DNA from: Candidatus Caccovivens faecavium
GTDB taxonomy: Bacteria > Bacillota > Clostridia > Christensenellales > UBA1242
Length of the DNA: 16,568 nt
NCBI GenBank assembly: GCA_018715545.1
Contig: DVLK01000032.1
Location: 1 to 16,568 of the forward strand
Reading direction: 5' to 3'
The notes under the pieces are model-generated. The model was not told the origin of the DNA. It did no database searches and saw nothing but the letters and a program-made list of their open reading frames with translations. Shown piece after piece: positions 6,849 through 14,923 of the stretch (the stretch's first letter is position 1; each line of letters opens with the position of its first letter). The position numbers were made by a program, and so were the translations under genes.

Positions 6849-8596
6849 TGTAATTCCTCCTCAGATAACTGCGACAAGGCAATCTCTTTATAGATTGGAC
6901 AATTTTTGAGTAACTCCTCATGCGTGCCGATTCCTACCATATTGCCACTGTCAAGCACGATAATCTTGTCGGCATCTTTAATTGTACCAATGCGTTGTGC
7001 CACAATAAACTGAGTTGTGCCTTCGGTATGTTTTTTAAGTGCCGTTCTTAGCCTTCTGTCCGTTTTGAAGTCCAGCGCTGAAAAACTATCATCAAAGATG
7101 AAGATATCTGGCTTTCTGGCAATCGCACGCGCAATAGAAAGTCGCTGTTTTTGTCCACCAGAAACATTAGTTCCGCCCTGAGCTATGCGAGCTTCTATTC
7201 CTCCCTCCATTTTGGAAACAAAGTTTGAAGCTTGCGCAATTTTTAAAGAATTTCGTATCGTTTCCTCATCTGCATTGTTGTCACCAAAATCGACATTGGA
7301 TTTTACTGTTCCACTGAACAGCACACCGCGCTGAGGAGTATAGCCTATCTTTTTATTTAGCGTTTTGCAGTCGTAATCCTTAACATTCACGCCATCAATT
7401 AAAACTTCTCCCTCGGTTGCGTCATAAAGCCTTGGAATAAGGTTGATAAGCGTGCTTTTACCGCTTCCTGTTGAGCCTATGAACGCCACCGTTTCCCCTT
7501 TTTTGACGCTGAACGAAATATTCTTTAACACATATTCGTTGGCATCTGCATATTTAAAGGAAACATTTTTAAACACCACATAATCGTCACTTCCTACTGC
7601 TTCGTCATAGAACTTTTCGTCTTTAAAGTCGCCTGAGATTATGGAGTTGTGAGTGGAAAGTACTTCATTAATTCTGCGTGCAGAAACAAGAGAACGCGGA
7701 AGTAAAATAAAAATTATGATAAGGAGCATGAATGCCATAACAACCTGCATTGCATAAGAGGTGAATACCATCATATTCGCAATGTCAACTGCATCCTCAA
7801 CAATGTAAGCTCCAATCCAATAAATAGCAAGCGTGAGTCCTGTCATTATGAGTGACATACCTGGGTTCATTATAGCCATAATGCGGTTTGCAGAAAGATT
7901 ATTTTTGGTAAGAGCTGAGTTACACTCATCAAACTTATCATTTTGATATTTCTCTGCATTTGAAGCGCGGATTACTCTGATACCTGTCAAGTTTTCACGC
8001 GTTACGCGGTTAAGATTATCGGTTAAAGTTTGAATTTTCTTAAACTTAGGAACAGCAAAGAAAAATACTATAAGCGTTACTATGATAAGCGCAACAACTG
8101 CACCAGCTGTTGCCACCGACCATTCCCAACCTTTACCGACAATTGTCACTATCGCCCAAACTGCCATAATAGGAGCTTTTATGAGCGACTGAGTTCCCAT
8201 AGCAAGAAGCATTTGAATATTATTGATATCGTTTGTGGTTCTTGTAATCAAACTTGCTGTTGAAAACTTATTGAGCTCAGTAAGTGAAAAACTTTCAATC
8301 TTACCATATAGCGCAAAGCGAAGATTTGCAGATAATCTCGCGCTTATCTTTACCACAAAGAAGTTGACAATTACCGCTGAAAGCAAACTCCCAACCGCGC
8401 AGGCAAGCATATAACCGCCATTTACTAATATTTCATTTACGCGGTTAGGCATGTTAGGGGTTTGAAGATACTCGATAATGTTCGCCATATAGTTTGGAAG
8501 TTCCAAATCTAAATAGACTTGTAACACCACCAAGCATAAAATGAAGAAAAGATAAAGATAATCAATCCATTTTAAATACTTAAATAATTTAAACAT
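6845..8596 (-). CDS. Heterodimeric ABC exporter subunit with the degenerate nucleotide-binding domain
   Basis: Half-transporter of 583 residues: six membrane helices (about 12-305) then a nucleotide-binding domain (about 338-583). Walker A is GSTGSGKS (374-381), Q-loop Q422 and the signature is an intact VSGGQ (478-482). Walker B reads IFDDSFSALD, with Asp (D503) in place of the catalytic Glu, and the H-loop is AQRIGT, with Gln (Q534) in place of His. In known heterodimeric exporters (BmrC, TM287, LmrC) exactly these E-to-D and H-to-Q changes mark the non-hydrolysing site, so this is the partner of the downstream gene and not a decayed copy. It is first gene of the pair. The ATG at 8596 follows AGAGG. 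A palindrome overlapping a -10 box lies 65-90 bases upstream. No regulator gene is adjacent. Confidence 0.93.
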   Translation of the reverse strand: MFKLFKYLKWIDYLYLFFILCLVVLQVYLDLELPNYMANIIEYLQTPNMPNRVNEILVNGGYMLACAVGSLLSAVIVNFFVVKISARLSANLRFALYGKIESFSLTELNKFSTASLITRTTNDINNIQMLLAMGTQSLIKAPIMAVWAIVTIVGKGWEWSVATAGAVVALIIVTLIVFFFAVPKFKKIQTLTDNLNRVTRENLTGIRVIRASNAEKYQNDKFDECNSALTKNNLSANRIMAIMNPGMSLIMTGLTLAIYWIGAYIVEDAVDIANMMVFTSYAMQVVMAFMLLIIIFILLPRSLVSARRINEVLSTHNSIISGDFKDEKFYDEAVGSDDYVVFKNVSFKYADANEYVLKNISFSVKKGETVAFIGSTGSGKSTLINLIPRLYDATEGEVLIDGVNVKDYDCKTLNKKIGYTPQRGVLFSGTVKSNVDFGDNNADEETIRNSLKIAQASNFVSKMEGGIEARIAQGGTNVSGGQKQRLSIARAIARKPDIFIFDDSFSALDFKTDRRLRTALKKHTEGTTQFIVAQRIGTIKDADKIIVLDSGNMVGIGTHEELLKNCPIYKEIALSQLSEEELQ

Positions 8597-8660
8597 ATTC
8601 GCCTCTTTTAATTGTTGTTTTACACATTCATTTTAAAGCACTACTACATATCTATAATGA

Positions 8661-8710
8661 TATAATGAATTACCCTTATTCATTATACAACGCCAATTTA
8701 AACTATATTT
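8661..8710 (-). promoter_or_regulatory. Candidate promoter and operator palindrome of the ABC exporter pair
   Basis: TATAATGAAT (8661-8670) and ATTCATTATA (8678-8687) form a perfect 10-bp inverted repeat with a 7-base spacer. On the - strand the upstream arm begins with TATAAT (8682-8687), a perfect -10 box. The matching -35 at 8705-8710 (AAATAT) is poor, so the promoter may need an activator or have an extended -10. A dimeric repressor on this palindrome would cover the -10 and the start point, a common design for drug-exporter control. The remaining sequence from 8711 to 8882 is AT-rich and shows nothing I can name. Confidence 0.5.
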
Positions 8711-8882
8711 AAACTTTAATAAATTTTTATATAAATTTAAATCGAAAATTCAGATATGTAAATATTTAACCTATATATAGTTGAAATTTACAGCATACCA
8801 ATTTTATCATTTTCCAAAATTTTTAGCAAGCAAAAATCACAAAATACTGCGATTGATTGTCAATAAATTATATGGAAAAAAG

Positions 8883-8915
8883 AAAAAAAACTTATGAAAA
8901 ACACATAAGTTTTTT
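8883..8915 (-). terminator. Rho-independent terminator of the ESCRT-like operon
   Basis: On the - strand AAAAAACTTATG pairs with CATAAGTTTTTT around a 7-base TGTTTTT loop and is followed by more T. On the + strand these arms are 8885-8896 and 8904-8915. It begins about 12 bases after the stop codon of the last operon gene. It is a clean terminator marking the operon end. Confidence 0.8.
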
Positions 8916-8926
8916 ATGCAAAATTC

Positions 8927-11900
8927 TCAAATATTTCCACTACTTTCTGACCATTTAAGAGTTGGTGCAGTGCCCTCTTTAATATTCCATATCTCTTCAT
9001 CAAGGTCAAAGGTATTAGAAAATTCACTTTCGCTACTATATACCTTGGAATTTTGTGGATTTTGCGCTAAAAGGTCATTTGTATTCTTAGAATAATAAAT
9101 ATTATTCCCTGTAAAAGCGAAAGAATTTTGAATTTTACCTTCCTCATATCTTCCAACAATAGCACCAAACTCGGCATTGATATTGACATTGCTATACGAT
9201 TTTTCAATCACACGATTACGCCTGAAAAACTCTCCTACAAGTCCGCCGACATCATTTATTCCGCCATTAACTAAAAGTGCTCCTTGTGCATACGAATTTT
9301 CGATATCGCCACGATTTAATCCAACAAGTCCGCCAATATTAGAGTTGTCTATTGTGGCATCTAAATTAGTATAAGAAAAACTTTCTTCAATCACACCACC
9401 ATTGTTTTCGCCGACAAGCCCGCCAATATTGCCTTCTCCTAAGACTGTCCCAGAAAGACTTGCATAAGTTTCTCTTAAGATAGCGTCTTCTCTCATGTTG
9501 CCGACAAGCCCACCTAAGGTCACTTTCCCTCTAATATTTACCACAAGCTCCGCAGTTGAATGGAAGATTTCTCCGCCACGCATATCTCCAACAAGTCCAC
9601 TAGACACTCCCTCGCCTTGAAGTTGTATATTTGCTTTAACGGAACAATTTTCTATCTCTCCATTTAACACTTTTGCTATACCATAAAATTCTGTGCCGAT
9701 ATAGTCTATAAACTCCACATTTAAATTGCTTACTTTTCCATCTAAATTTTGAAAGAGAGCTTTTGAAGAAAGATTATAAACCCTATGCCCGCCACCGTCT
9801 ATCTCACCATAAAAAGTAAAAGGTGTCCAATTTGTTTCAGCCATGTCAAGGTCAGTAACAACCAAAATATTGGCATATTTTGCATTGTGGGCAAGGGTGG
9901 AAAATTCCTTAGAGGTTTTGGCTTCAAGATTTGGTGGAGAGATATAAAAGCCAATTAACATCAAAAATAAATTTACAATTCCAAGCGCAAAGAGGACTAA
10001 CCTTGCGATGCGATAAAATTCTGTCGTATTTTTCTTAGCAAGGTTATAGATAAATGCGCCGATACCAAGAAGAACAGATAATAGCGTTAAGATAATGACT
10101 GCATCCTGAGAAATCCAAAGATACATCCCCTTTGGAAAGACTAAAACAAAGATAAGTAGTATCGTCACAAGAAGCATAGGCGCATAGCATAAGCATCCAA
10201 GCAAAGTTAAATCTCTCTTTTTCTTACGCCTTGCCACCTCTTCGTCTGTCAAATACTTATCTTCGCGTGATTTTGCCTCCTTAACAACAGTACCATAGCG
10301 CTCCTCTTTTATGGCAATATCAGCTAAACTTATAGAGCTATCAAGCGTCAGCTCCATAGCAGAAAGCCTGTTTTCAATTTTATCTACCACTTCCAAATAA
10401 TCATCAAAATTGTTGGCACTATCAATCTTTTCGAAGTAGTTTTCAAAGGCATGAATTTGTGCGCGGTAATAATCTACCGTCTTTTTATCAATAACCTCAT
10501 TTAAAAGCTTGTCATTCCTTGCGATAAACTCTTGTAGTTTTGCTTTAAGCTTTATCTTATCTAATAACTCATTACGGAATATTTTTTTAGCACTATTTGT
10601 GTTGGCATTTGCAACAATTTGAGCATAATGCTCCGCTTCTTCCTCGCTAGCATAACTAAGCACACTTGACCAATCGTCTAACTCCGAAATTTTGACATTT
10701 GTGGTGAGTAGCTCCGCCTCGCTTCTTGCATGAGCCTTAATCTCTATAAGTTCCCAATAAAGAGAGGCATTTTTCTTATCATTGCCTATCGCAATACTTA
10801 TATACTTCTCCGAAAGTCTGAAAAATCCATGCGCCTTTAAAAACTTGGCAATCTTAATAAGTGCAACTTGCGGATTATCATAATAGGAAAGATAGTAATC
10901 AAGTTGACGCTCCGCGCTATCTATATCATAGAAGCACACCTCTAATATTAAGTCTATCAGGTTGTTTAAAAAGCCGTCTTTTTGCTCTTCTGAGCAAAAT
11001 TGTAAAACATTCTTAACTTCCTTATCATCACGAAAATTAAGCTTATCTTCCACCGTTTTAAAATGGTGCATAAAGAGCGCATACAAACTTGGAGCATGGC
11101 CATTGTTTAACTCTAAAATCTTGTTATAATATTCTTCATCACCAGATGTTTGTGCGATTTGAAAATAAAAATTTATAAGCTCATCCCCACTTAATGCCTT
11201 TTCCACACATTCAATAAGAGCCTTATTCCCTGTTTCAATCGCCTTTTCCTCAGCATTTTTTAAAAACTCTCCTCTAAAAGTATTGTCATACGGAAGTAAA
11301 AATGGAAGATATGTTACATAGTCGTCAGCGTCGTTTTCTTTGACCACTAGTTCTTCCCAACGATTTAAAAAGTTATTAGCAAATTCCTTGTCAGAATATT
11401 TTAAAATATCTTCTAATAGTTCTTTGTTTTTAAAGTTATCTAAACTTGTAAAAAATTCTTCTATGGTTCTAATCTTTTCCTGACATAACAATGAAGCGAA
11501 ATAGATTTCCCCACGATTTTCCGATTTTTCTTCATCTATCAGCCTCTCAGCTGTCGAAAAATCACCATTTTTAAGGCTATAATAAATCCATTTCGTCTTA
11601 TTCTTATCTGAAAGTGGAATGTTCTCCACATTGTAATGCCCTAGTTCCTTCGAAGAAACAGGTTTTGGGCTAGCTACTGTTGGTTCTATCTTTTCCACTG
11701 TGCGTTTTTCAAGAGTAACCTTCTCGTTATAATCTCTTTCTAACGCTTTTTTTACATAATTTGTTAAATCTAAGATATAAGAAAGATTATTGACAGACAA
11801 AAGCACCTGTAAAAAAGGAAATATTTTTTTTATACTGTCAAGTGCCACTTTCTTTTCATCATAGATGATGATAAAGGAAGAAGGAAAGCGCTCCTTTATC

Positions 11901-12589
11901 TCTATTCTATAAATAAAGCGATCATAAAGATTTTTGATTTTAGGAGCTACTAAGTCCTTCTCATCTTCAACTAAAAGCACTTCGCTCTTAGCGGTGGAAA
12001 CAGCTTGAAATAGACGCGCTTCAAGATTGCCCTTTTTTGCATCTTCTCTAATAAAGGTGTTATATTTACTAAGCGCTTCTTTAACCTTATCATAGTTTTT
12101 AGACTTTGGATTTGCATTAAACACAACTTCATAAGGTGGAATTTTGTTTTCTAAAAACTCCTTTCGAACGCCCTCAACAAACTCCGCTTGCTCCTCATAG
12201 CTTTTCGCTATTTCCTTTGGAGCATATTCCACTGCTTTTTTATAATCTTCATCTTCAAAATAGGAAGGTATATATTTGCCGAAAAAAGACGGATAGCGCT
12301 TGCCACCCTCCTTGCTGACAAAATATACTACCCTATTTCTCGCCTGCAATCTGCCGTAATATGCTTCATAAGATTTTGGATAGAGGGAGAGAATTTTGCT
12401 AAATTCATTTTCTGCACTGTCAAACTTATATTCTCTAAGTTTCTCATAAGCTCCAACAATCAGGATTTCTTCTTCACTACTAGAATATTCATCGACATAG
12501 ATAGTTCCACAGAACAAGCATTTATACATGTTCTGCCCTACCTCGCTATATCGCTTTCCTCCACAATTCTTACAAACTCTTTCTCTCAT
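8927..12589 (-). CDS. Giant envelope-spanning protein: zinc ribbon, TPR, TIR-like segment, three membrane helices, external GLUG repeats
   Basis: 1220 residues from the ATG at 12589, which is one base after the ATPase stop. An in-frame TTG at 12613 is possible but would overlap the ATPase gene. Visible modules: zinc ribbon C6/C9/C24/C27; a TPR-like module (about 44-140); a segment (about 151-255) with the layout of a TIR domain, strand YEVVFNA then GNLEARLFQAVSTAKSEVLLV; a long helical, TPR- or HEAT-like stretch to about 785; three hydrophobic helices at about 795-818, 830-850 and 862-883, preceded by RRKKKR; then an outside domain of about 335 residues. The outside part begins FYGEIDGGGHRVYNL and carries six GLUG-type repeats (GGLVGxNxGxIExSYA) at roughly 1000-1160. 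The basic stretch before helix 1 predicts N-inside, C-outside topology. It is last gene of the operon, so it probably links the ESCRT-like machine to the cell surface. The whole architecture is not one I recognise as a named family. Confidence 0.85.
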   Translation of the reverse strand: MRERVCKNCGGKRYSEVGQNMYKCLFCGTIYVDEYSSSEEEILIVGAYEKLREYKFDSAENEFSKILSLYPKSYEAYYGRLQARNRVVYFVSKEGGKRYPSFFGKYIPSYFEDEDYKKAVEYAPKEIAKSYEEQAEFVEGVRKEFLENKIPPYEVVFNANPKSKNYDKVKEALSKYNTFIREDAKKGNLEARLFQAVSTAKSEVLLVEDEKDLVAPKIKNLYDRFIYRIEIKERFPSSFIIIYDEKKVALDSIKKIFPFLQVLLSVNNLSYILDLTNYVKKALERDYNEKVTLEKRTVEKIEPTVASPKPVSSKELGHYNVENIPLSDKNKTKWIYYSLKNGDFSTAERLIDEEKSENRGEIYFASLLCQEKIRTIEEFFTSLDNFKNKELLEDILKYSDKEFANNFLNRWEELVVKENDADDYVTYLPFLLPYDNTFRGEFLKNAEEKAIETGNKALIECVEKALSGDELINFYFQIAQTSGDEEYYNKILELNNGHAPSLYALFMHHFKTVEDKLNFRDDKEVKNVLQFCSEEQKDGFLNNLIDLILEVCFYDIDSAERQLDYYLSYYDNPQVALIKIAKFLKAHGFFRLSEKYISIAIGNDKKNASLYWELIEIKAHARSEAELLTTNVKISELDDWSSVLSYASEEEAEHYAQIVANANTNSAKKIFRNELLDKIKLKAKLQEFIARNDKLLNEVIDKKTVDYYRAQIHAFENYFEKIDSANNFDDYLEVVDKIENRLSAMELTLDSSISLADIAIKEERYGTVVKEAKSREDKYLTDEEVARRKKKRDLTLLGCLCYAPMLLVTILLIFVLVFPKGMYLWISQDAVIILTLLSVLLGIGAFIYNLAKKNTTEFYRIARLVLFALGIVNLFLMLIGFYISPPNLEAKTSKEFSTLAHNAKYANILVVTDLDMAETNWTPFTFYGEIDGGGHRVYNLSSKALFQNLDGKVSNLNVEFIDYIGTEFYGIAKVLNGEIENCSVKANIQLQGEGVSSGLVGDMRGGEIFHSTAELVVNIRGKVTLGGLVGNMREDAILRETYASLSGTVLGEGNIGGLVGENNGGVIEESFSYTNLDATIDNSNIGGLVGLNRGDIENSYAQGALLVNGGINDVGGLVGEFFRRNRVIEKSYSNVNINAEFGAIVGRYEEGKIQNSFAFTGNNIYYSKNTNDLLAQNPQNSKVYSSESEFSNTFDLDEEIWNIKEGTAPTLKWSESSGNI

Positions 12590-12590
12590 C

Positions 12591-13700
12591 TTACTTTTTC
12601 TTTCTTGAAACAAGACTATTTATTTCAGCGTTAAATTTATCAAACAACTTCAAATCCGCCTCTGTGACACTTGGCGGAAATACCTTTAAAACATTGTCAA
12701 AGTCAGCATTTGTAATTTCTACCACTCTATCTTCTTCAATCGCCTTTAAAAGAGGCTCATCCTTTGCTCTGTCGCAAAGTTCATCTATATCTGCGCCGCT
12801 GAACATCTCCGTCTTTTCAACTATCTTATCTACATTAAAGTCCTTATCGACAGGCACATTCTTCATGCTCTTTTCAATCATAAATTTGCGTGCTTTGGCA
12901 TCAGGAAGAGGAATATATATCTTTTGCGAAAAACGCCCAGAGCGAAGCACTGCGCTATCTATATCCCATGGCCTATTTGTTGCGCCAAGAAGAAGGAGGT
13001 TAGGATTTTTGCCACTAAATCCGTCCATCTGCGCCAAAAATTCATTTACGCGTTTATCATTGTGAGTATCTACCCCGCGCTTTCCAAGCAAACTGTCCAT
13101 TTCATCTATGAAAATTATTGCCCTATCTTGCTTATTCGCCTCTTCGAAAAGAGCATTTATATTTTTCTCACTTTCTCCGACCCATTTTGAAACAATATCA
13201 GAGCCTTTAACAGAATAAAATTTTGCGTGAGCCTCGCACGCGATAGCTTTTGCAATCATCGTTTTTCCTGTGCCAGGAGGCCCATAAAGAAGCACTCCTC
13301 CGCCAGTCTTTTTATTGTAAAGTTTATATTTATCAGGATAAAGATATGGATTTATCATCCTAATCTTTATCGCCTTTTTAACATCTTCTAAGCCAGCCAC
13401 ATCAGAGAAATGGATGTTTGGAATTTCTGCCGATTTCCACTTTTTAATGTCCTCGTCACCACTGTCCTTTTCCTCTTTCTTCTTCTCCTGCATGTTGGAT
13501 GACAATTCCACAATTCGCCTAGCTCGCTTCATCCTTGCATCGCGAAGAGCGCCCTTGCTAGCTTTTGCTAGCTTCATCATGGTCTCGCCTGCAAGCATAA
13601 AGTTACGCTTAGCAAGCGTATAGTTCCCTTTCTCTTTTGCTTCTTTGCCCTTTTGCATATAAAGGTTAAAGGTGTCATTTAGAAGTTCGATATCTTCCAC
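12591..13700 (-). CDS. Vps4-like AAA ATPase with N-terminal MIT-like domain
   Basis: 369 residues. Vps4 is the hexameric ATPase that pulls on and disassembles ESCRT-III filaments. The N-terminal ~70 residues form three predicted helices with the MIT-like pattern KGKEAKEKGNYTLAKRNF, followed by a charged linker (71-92). The AAA domain has Walker A GPPGTGKT (140-147), pore loop 1 SKWVGES (171-177), Walker B IIFIDE (D199/E200), sensor-1 GATNRPW (239-245) and arginine fingers around R253/R256. SKWxGES and IYIPLPDA (261-268) are typical of the Vps4/katanin/spastin clade and differ from FtsH, ClpX or Cdc48. The C-terminus (FPPSVTEADLKLFDKF, 341-356) resembles the Vps4 C-terminal helix region. The start is GTG, with AGGAGA overlapping the TAG stop of the upstream ESCRT-III-like gene, so the two are translationally tied. 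A more general meiotic-clade AAA protein is the alternative. Confidence 0.85.
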   Translation of the reverse strand: MEDIELLNDTFNLYMQKGKEAKEKGNYTLAKRNFMLAGETMMKLAKASKGALRDARMKRARRIVELSSNMQEKKKEEKDSGDEDIKKWKSAEIPNIHFSDVAGLEDVKKAIKIRMINPYLYPDKYKLYNKKTGGGVLLYGPPGTGKTMIAKAIACEAHAKFYSVKGSDIVSKWVGESEKNINALFEEANKQDRAIIFIDEMDSLLGKRGVDTHNDKRVNEFLAQMDGFSGKNPNLLLLGATNRPWDIDSAVLRSGRFSQKIYIPLPDAKARKFMIEKSMKNVPVDKDFNVDKIVEKTEMFSGADIDELCDRAKDEPLLKAIEEDRVVEITNADFDNVLKVFPPSVTEADLKLFDKFNAEINSLVSRKKK

Positions 13701-13708
13701 AATTTCTC

Positions 13709-14302
13709 CTATGCTTCATTGTCGATTTTCTTTTTTAACTCTTCAATCTCTTTGTCAATATCTTCGTTTGACGCCTGTTCACTAGATGAAGCTTCCATTA
13801 TGAATTTTTCAAAGTCATCTGCTGAGATATCTTTGCCGTCCTTTGCCTTACCAGCAGACGCAAAGCTCTCTTGGCTTATCTCCATAAAGGAATCAATCTG
13901 CTCAGTCTGAGTTTCAACAGCTGTGATTGCCTCTTCAAACTGTGCCTGTATTTTTTCAAATTCCTTAGCGTCAGCAAGCTTACTCATCTCTTTGCTAATC
14001 ACGCTCATACCCTTTAAAAATTCGGTTGTCATCATGGTGACATCACGCATTTGAGCTGTGATTTCAAAATTTAAAAGCATCTCCTGTGCACGCTTTTGCT
14101 GTTGAACAGTCATGCGGTAACCAGAAAGCGCCAAATTAAATTGAGCATCAAGATTTTTCTCCTTCGCTCTCTTTGCCGCGTCAATAAACACCTTCTTCTG
14201 CTCCTCTAACCTTGCAATTTGCTTGTTCATCGAATTTACTGTGCGCTTAACAAGCATCTTCTTTTGAATTTCCTTTTGTTGTTTAGTTTTAAAAAGTCCC
14301 AT
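13709..14302 (-). CDS. ESCRT-III (Snf7/CHMP)-like protein with MIM1-like tail
   Basis: 197 residues, almost all helical. A short N-terminal MGLF and basic stretch (1-20) precede a long helical hairpin (about 20-47 and 50-95), then helices at about 95-142, an acidic flexible linker and a C-terminal helix. The order, basic N-half and acidic C-half are those of ESCRT-III subunits. The segment FEKIQAQFEEAITAVETQTE (115-134), continuing QIDSFME, closely resembles the helix-4 region I remember for CHMP1-type proteins (LEKI...FE...QTQQMED). The last residues, IDKEIEELKKK (182-192), line up with the MIM1 motif (LxxRLxxLKK), the sequence bound by MIT domains, with Ile for Leu and Glu for Arg. It lies directly upstream of the MIT-AAA gene. 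PspA/Vipp1 is the nearest alternative, but that family normally lacks such a tail and Vps4 partner. Confidence 0.75.
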   Translation of the reverse strand: MGLFKTKQQKEIQKKMLVKRTVNSMNKQIARLEEQKKVFIDAAKRAKEKNLDAQFNLALSGYRMTVQQQKRAQEMLLNFEITAQMRDVTMMTTEFLKGMSVISKEMSKLADAKEFEKIQAQFEEAITAVETQTEQIDSFMEISQESFASAGKAKDGKDISADDFEKFIMEASSSEQASNEDIDKEIEELKKKIDNEA

Positions 14303-14305
14303 TTT

Positions 14306-14911
14306 TTATTCCTCCATCTTTGCTTTTTTCTTTTTTGTTTTATCTTCACTCGTGCCAATCATCTCTTCATCTTTTAAAGCACCTTCCTTTTCAAAGGTAG
14401 ATAAAAGTTCCTCATCTTCCCTTTTAAGTCCATAGATACTTTCGTTTTTATCATAAGCACCTTGTATTTCAGTGAAGAGATCATCCGCGCTTGTAAGTAC
14501 ATCCTCTGACGCTATTCTTGTTTCTAGCGCCTTATTTAAAAACTTTGCCAAGCCCTTCTGGTCAGCAAGAAGTTCTGAAAGTGGTACCTTCGTCTTTGTC
14601 TTAAAAAATGTGTTGGAGTCATAGGCATCTTTAAGCTTGTTCATAAGCCGTATGTTGTATAAGAGATACATACCCCTTTGCACAATGCTTGCCTTTTCCT
14701 CTTTTAGATGATTTATCTTTTTCGCGTAAAAAAGTCTTAAATCCTCTGTCTTTTCAGTTTTTCCTTTTTCGAGTAGTGCGTCAATCTCCTTTTGCTTTTG
14801 CATAATCTCCGCTTCCGCAGTGCGCTCCTGCCTTTCAAGCTCGCAAATGGAATTTACTAAATCCTCTCGCACTATATTCTTAAATTTGTTTCTTTTAAAC
14901 GGCCACCACAT
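14306..14911 (-). CDS. Second ESCRT-III/PspA-like helical protein
   Basis: 201 residues, mostly helical. The N-terminus MWWPFKRNKF is aromatic and basic, suited to insertion into a membrane surface as in ESCRT-III N-terminal anchors. It is followed by a long charged helical hairpin (about 14-48 and 54-97), then shorter helices (110-155) and a charged tail ending in KTKKKKAKMEE. Overall size, hairpin and acid/base distribution resemble the downstream ESCRT-III-like protein, but residue similarity is low and no clear MIM motif is seen, so it may be a distinct subunit with a nucleating or capping role. That role is inference. Its ATG follows AGGAGAGG; its stop is 3 bases before the next ATG, whose ribosome binding site (GGAGGA) lies inside the last codons here. 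A plain coiled-coil protein is the alternative. Confidence 0.6.
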   Translation of the reverse strand: MWWPFKRNKFKNIVREDLVNSICELERQERTAEAEIMQKQKEIDALLEKGKTEKTEDLRLFYAKKINHLKEEKASIVQRGMYLLYNIRLMNKLKDAYDSNTFFKTKTKVPLSELLADQKGLAKFLNKALETRIASEDVLTSADDLFTEIQGAYDKNESIYGLKREDEELLSTFEKEGALKDEEMIGTSEDKTKKKKAKMEE

Positions 14912-14923
14912 AACCTCTCCTTT

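Noticed and set aside
8688..8882. AT-rich spacer as a leader peptide, riboswitch or small RNA
   Set aside because: No ribosome binding site with a short frame and no recognisable conserved RNA motif; only AT-rich sequence.
12188..12634. A + strand open frame of 148 codons opposite the start of the giant protein gene
   Set aside because: Entirely antisense to a gene with clear zinc-ribbon and TPR motifs. The translation is rich in Phe, Ile and Ser, as expected from the complement of an AT-rich gene.
12664..13065. A + strand open frame of 133 codons opposite the AAA ATPase
   Set aside because: Antisense shadow of a gene with intact Walker and pore-loop motifs; no supporting ribosome binding site.
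12591..13700. AAA ATPase as FtsH, Cdc48-like or ClpX
   Set aside because: No protease domain, only one AAA domain, no zinc-finger ClpX N-terminus; the SKWxGES pore loop and IYIPLPDA stretch fit the Vps4 clade.
13709..14302. Assigning this gene as pspA/vipp1
   Set aside because: The helix-4 region and acidic MIM-like tail resemble Snf7/CHMP proteins more, and it is followed by a Vps4-like ATPase. The broader ESCRT-III superfamily link is kept.
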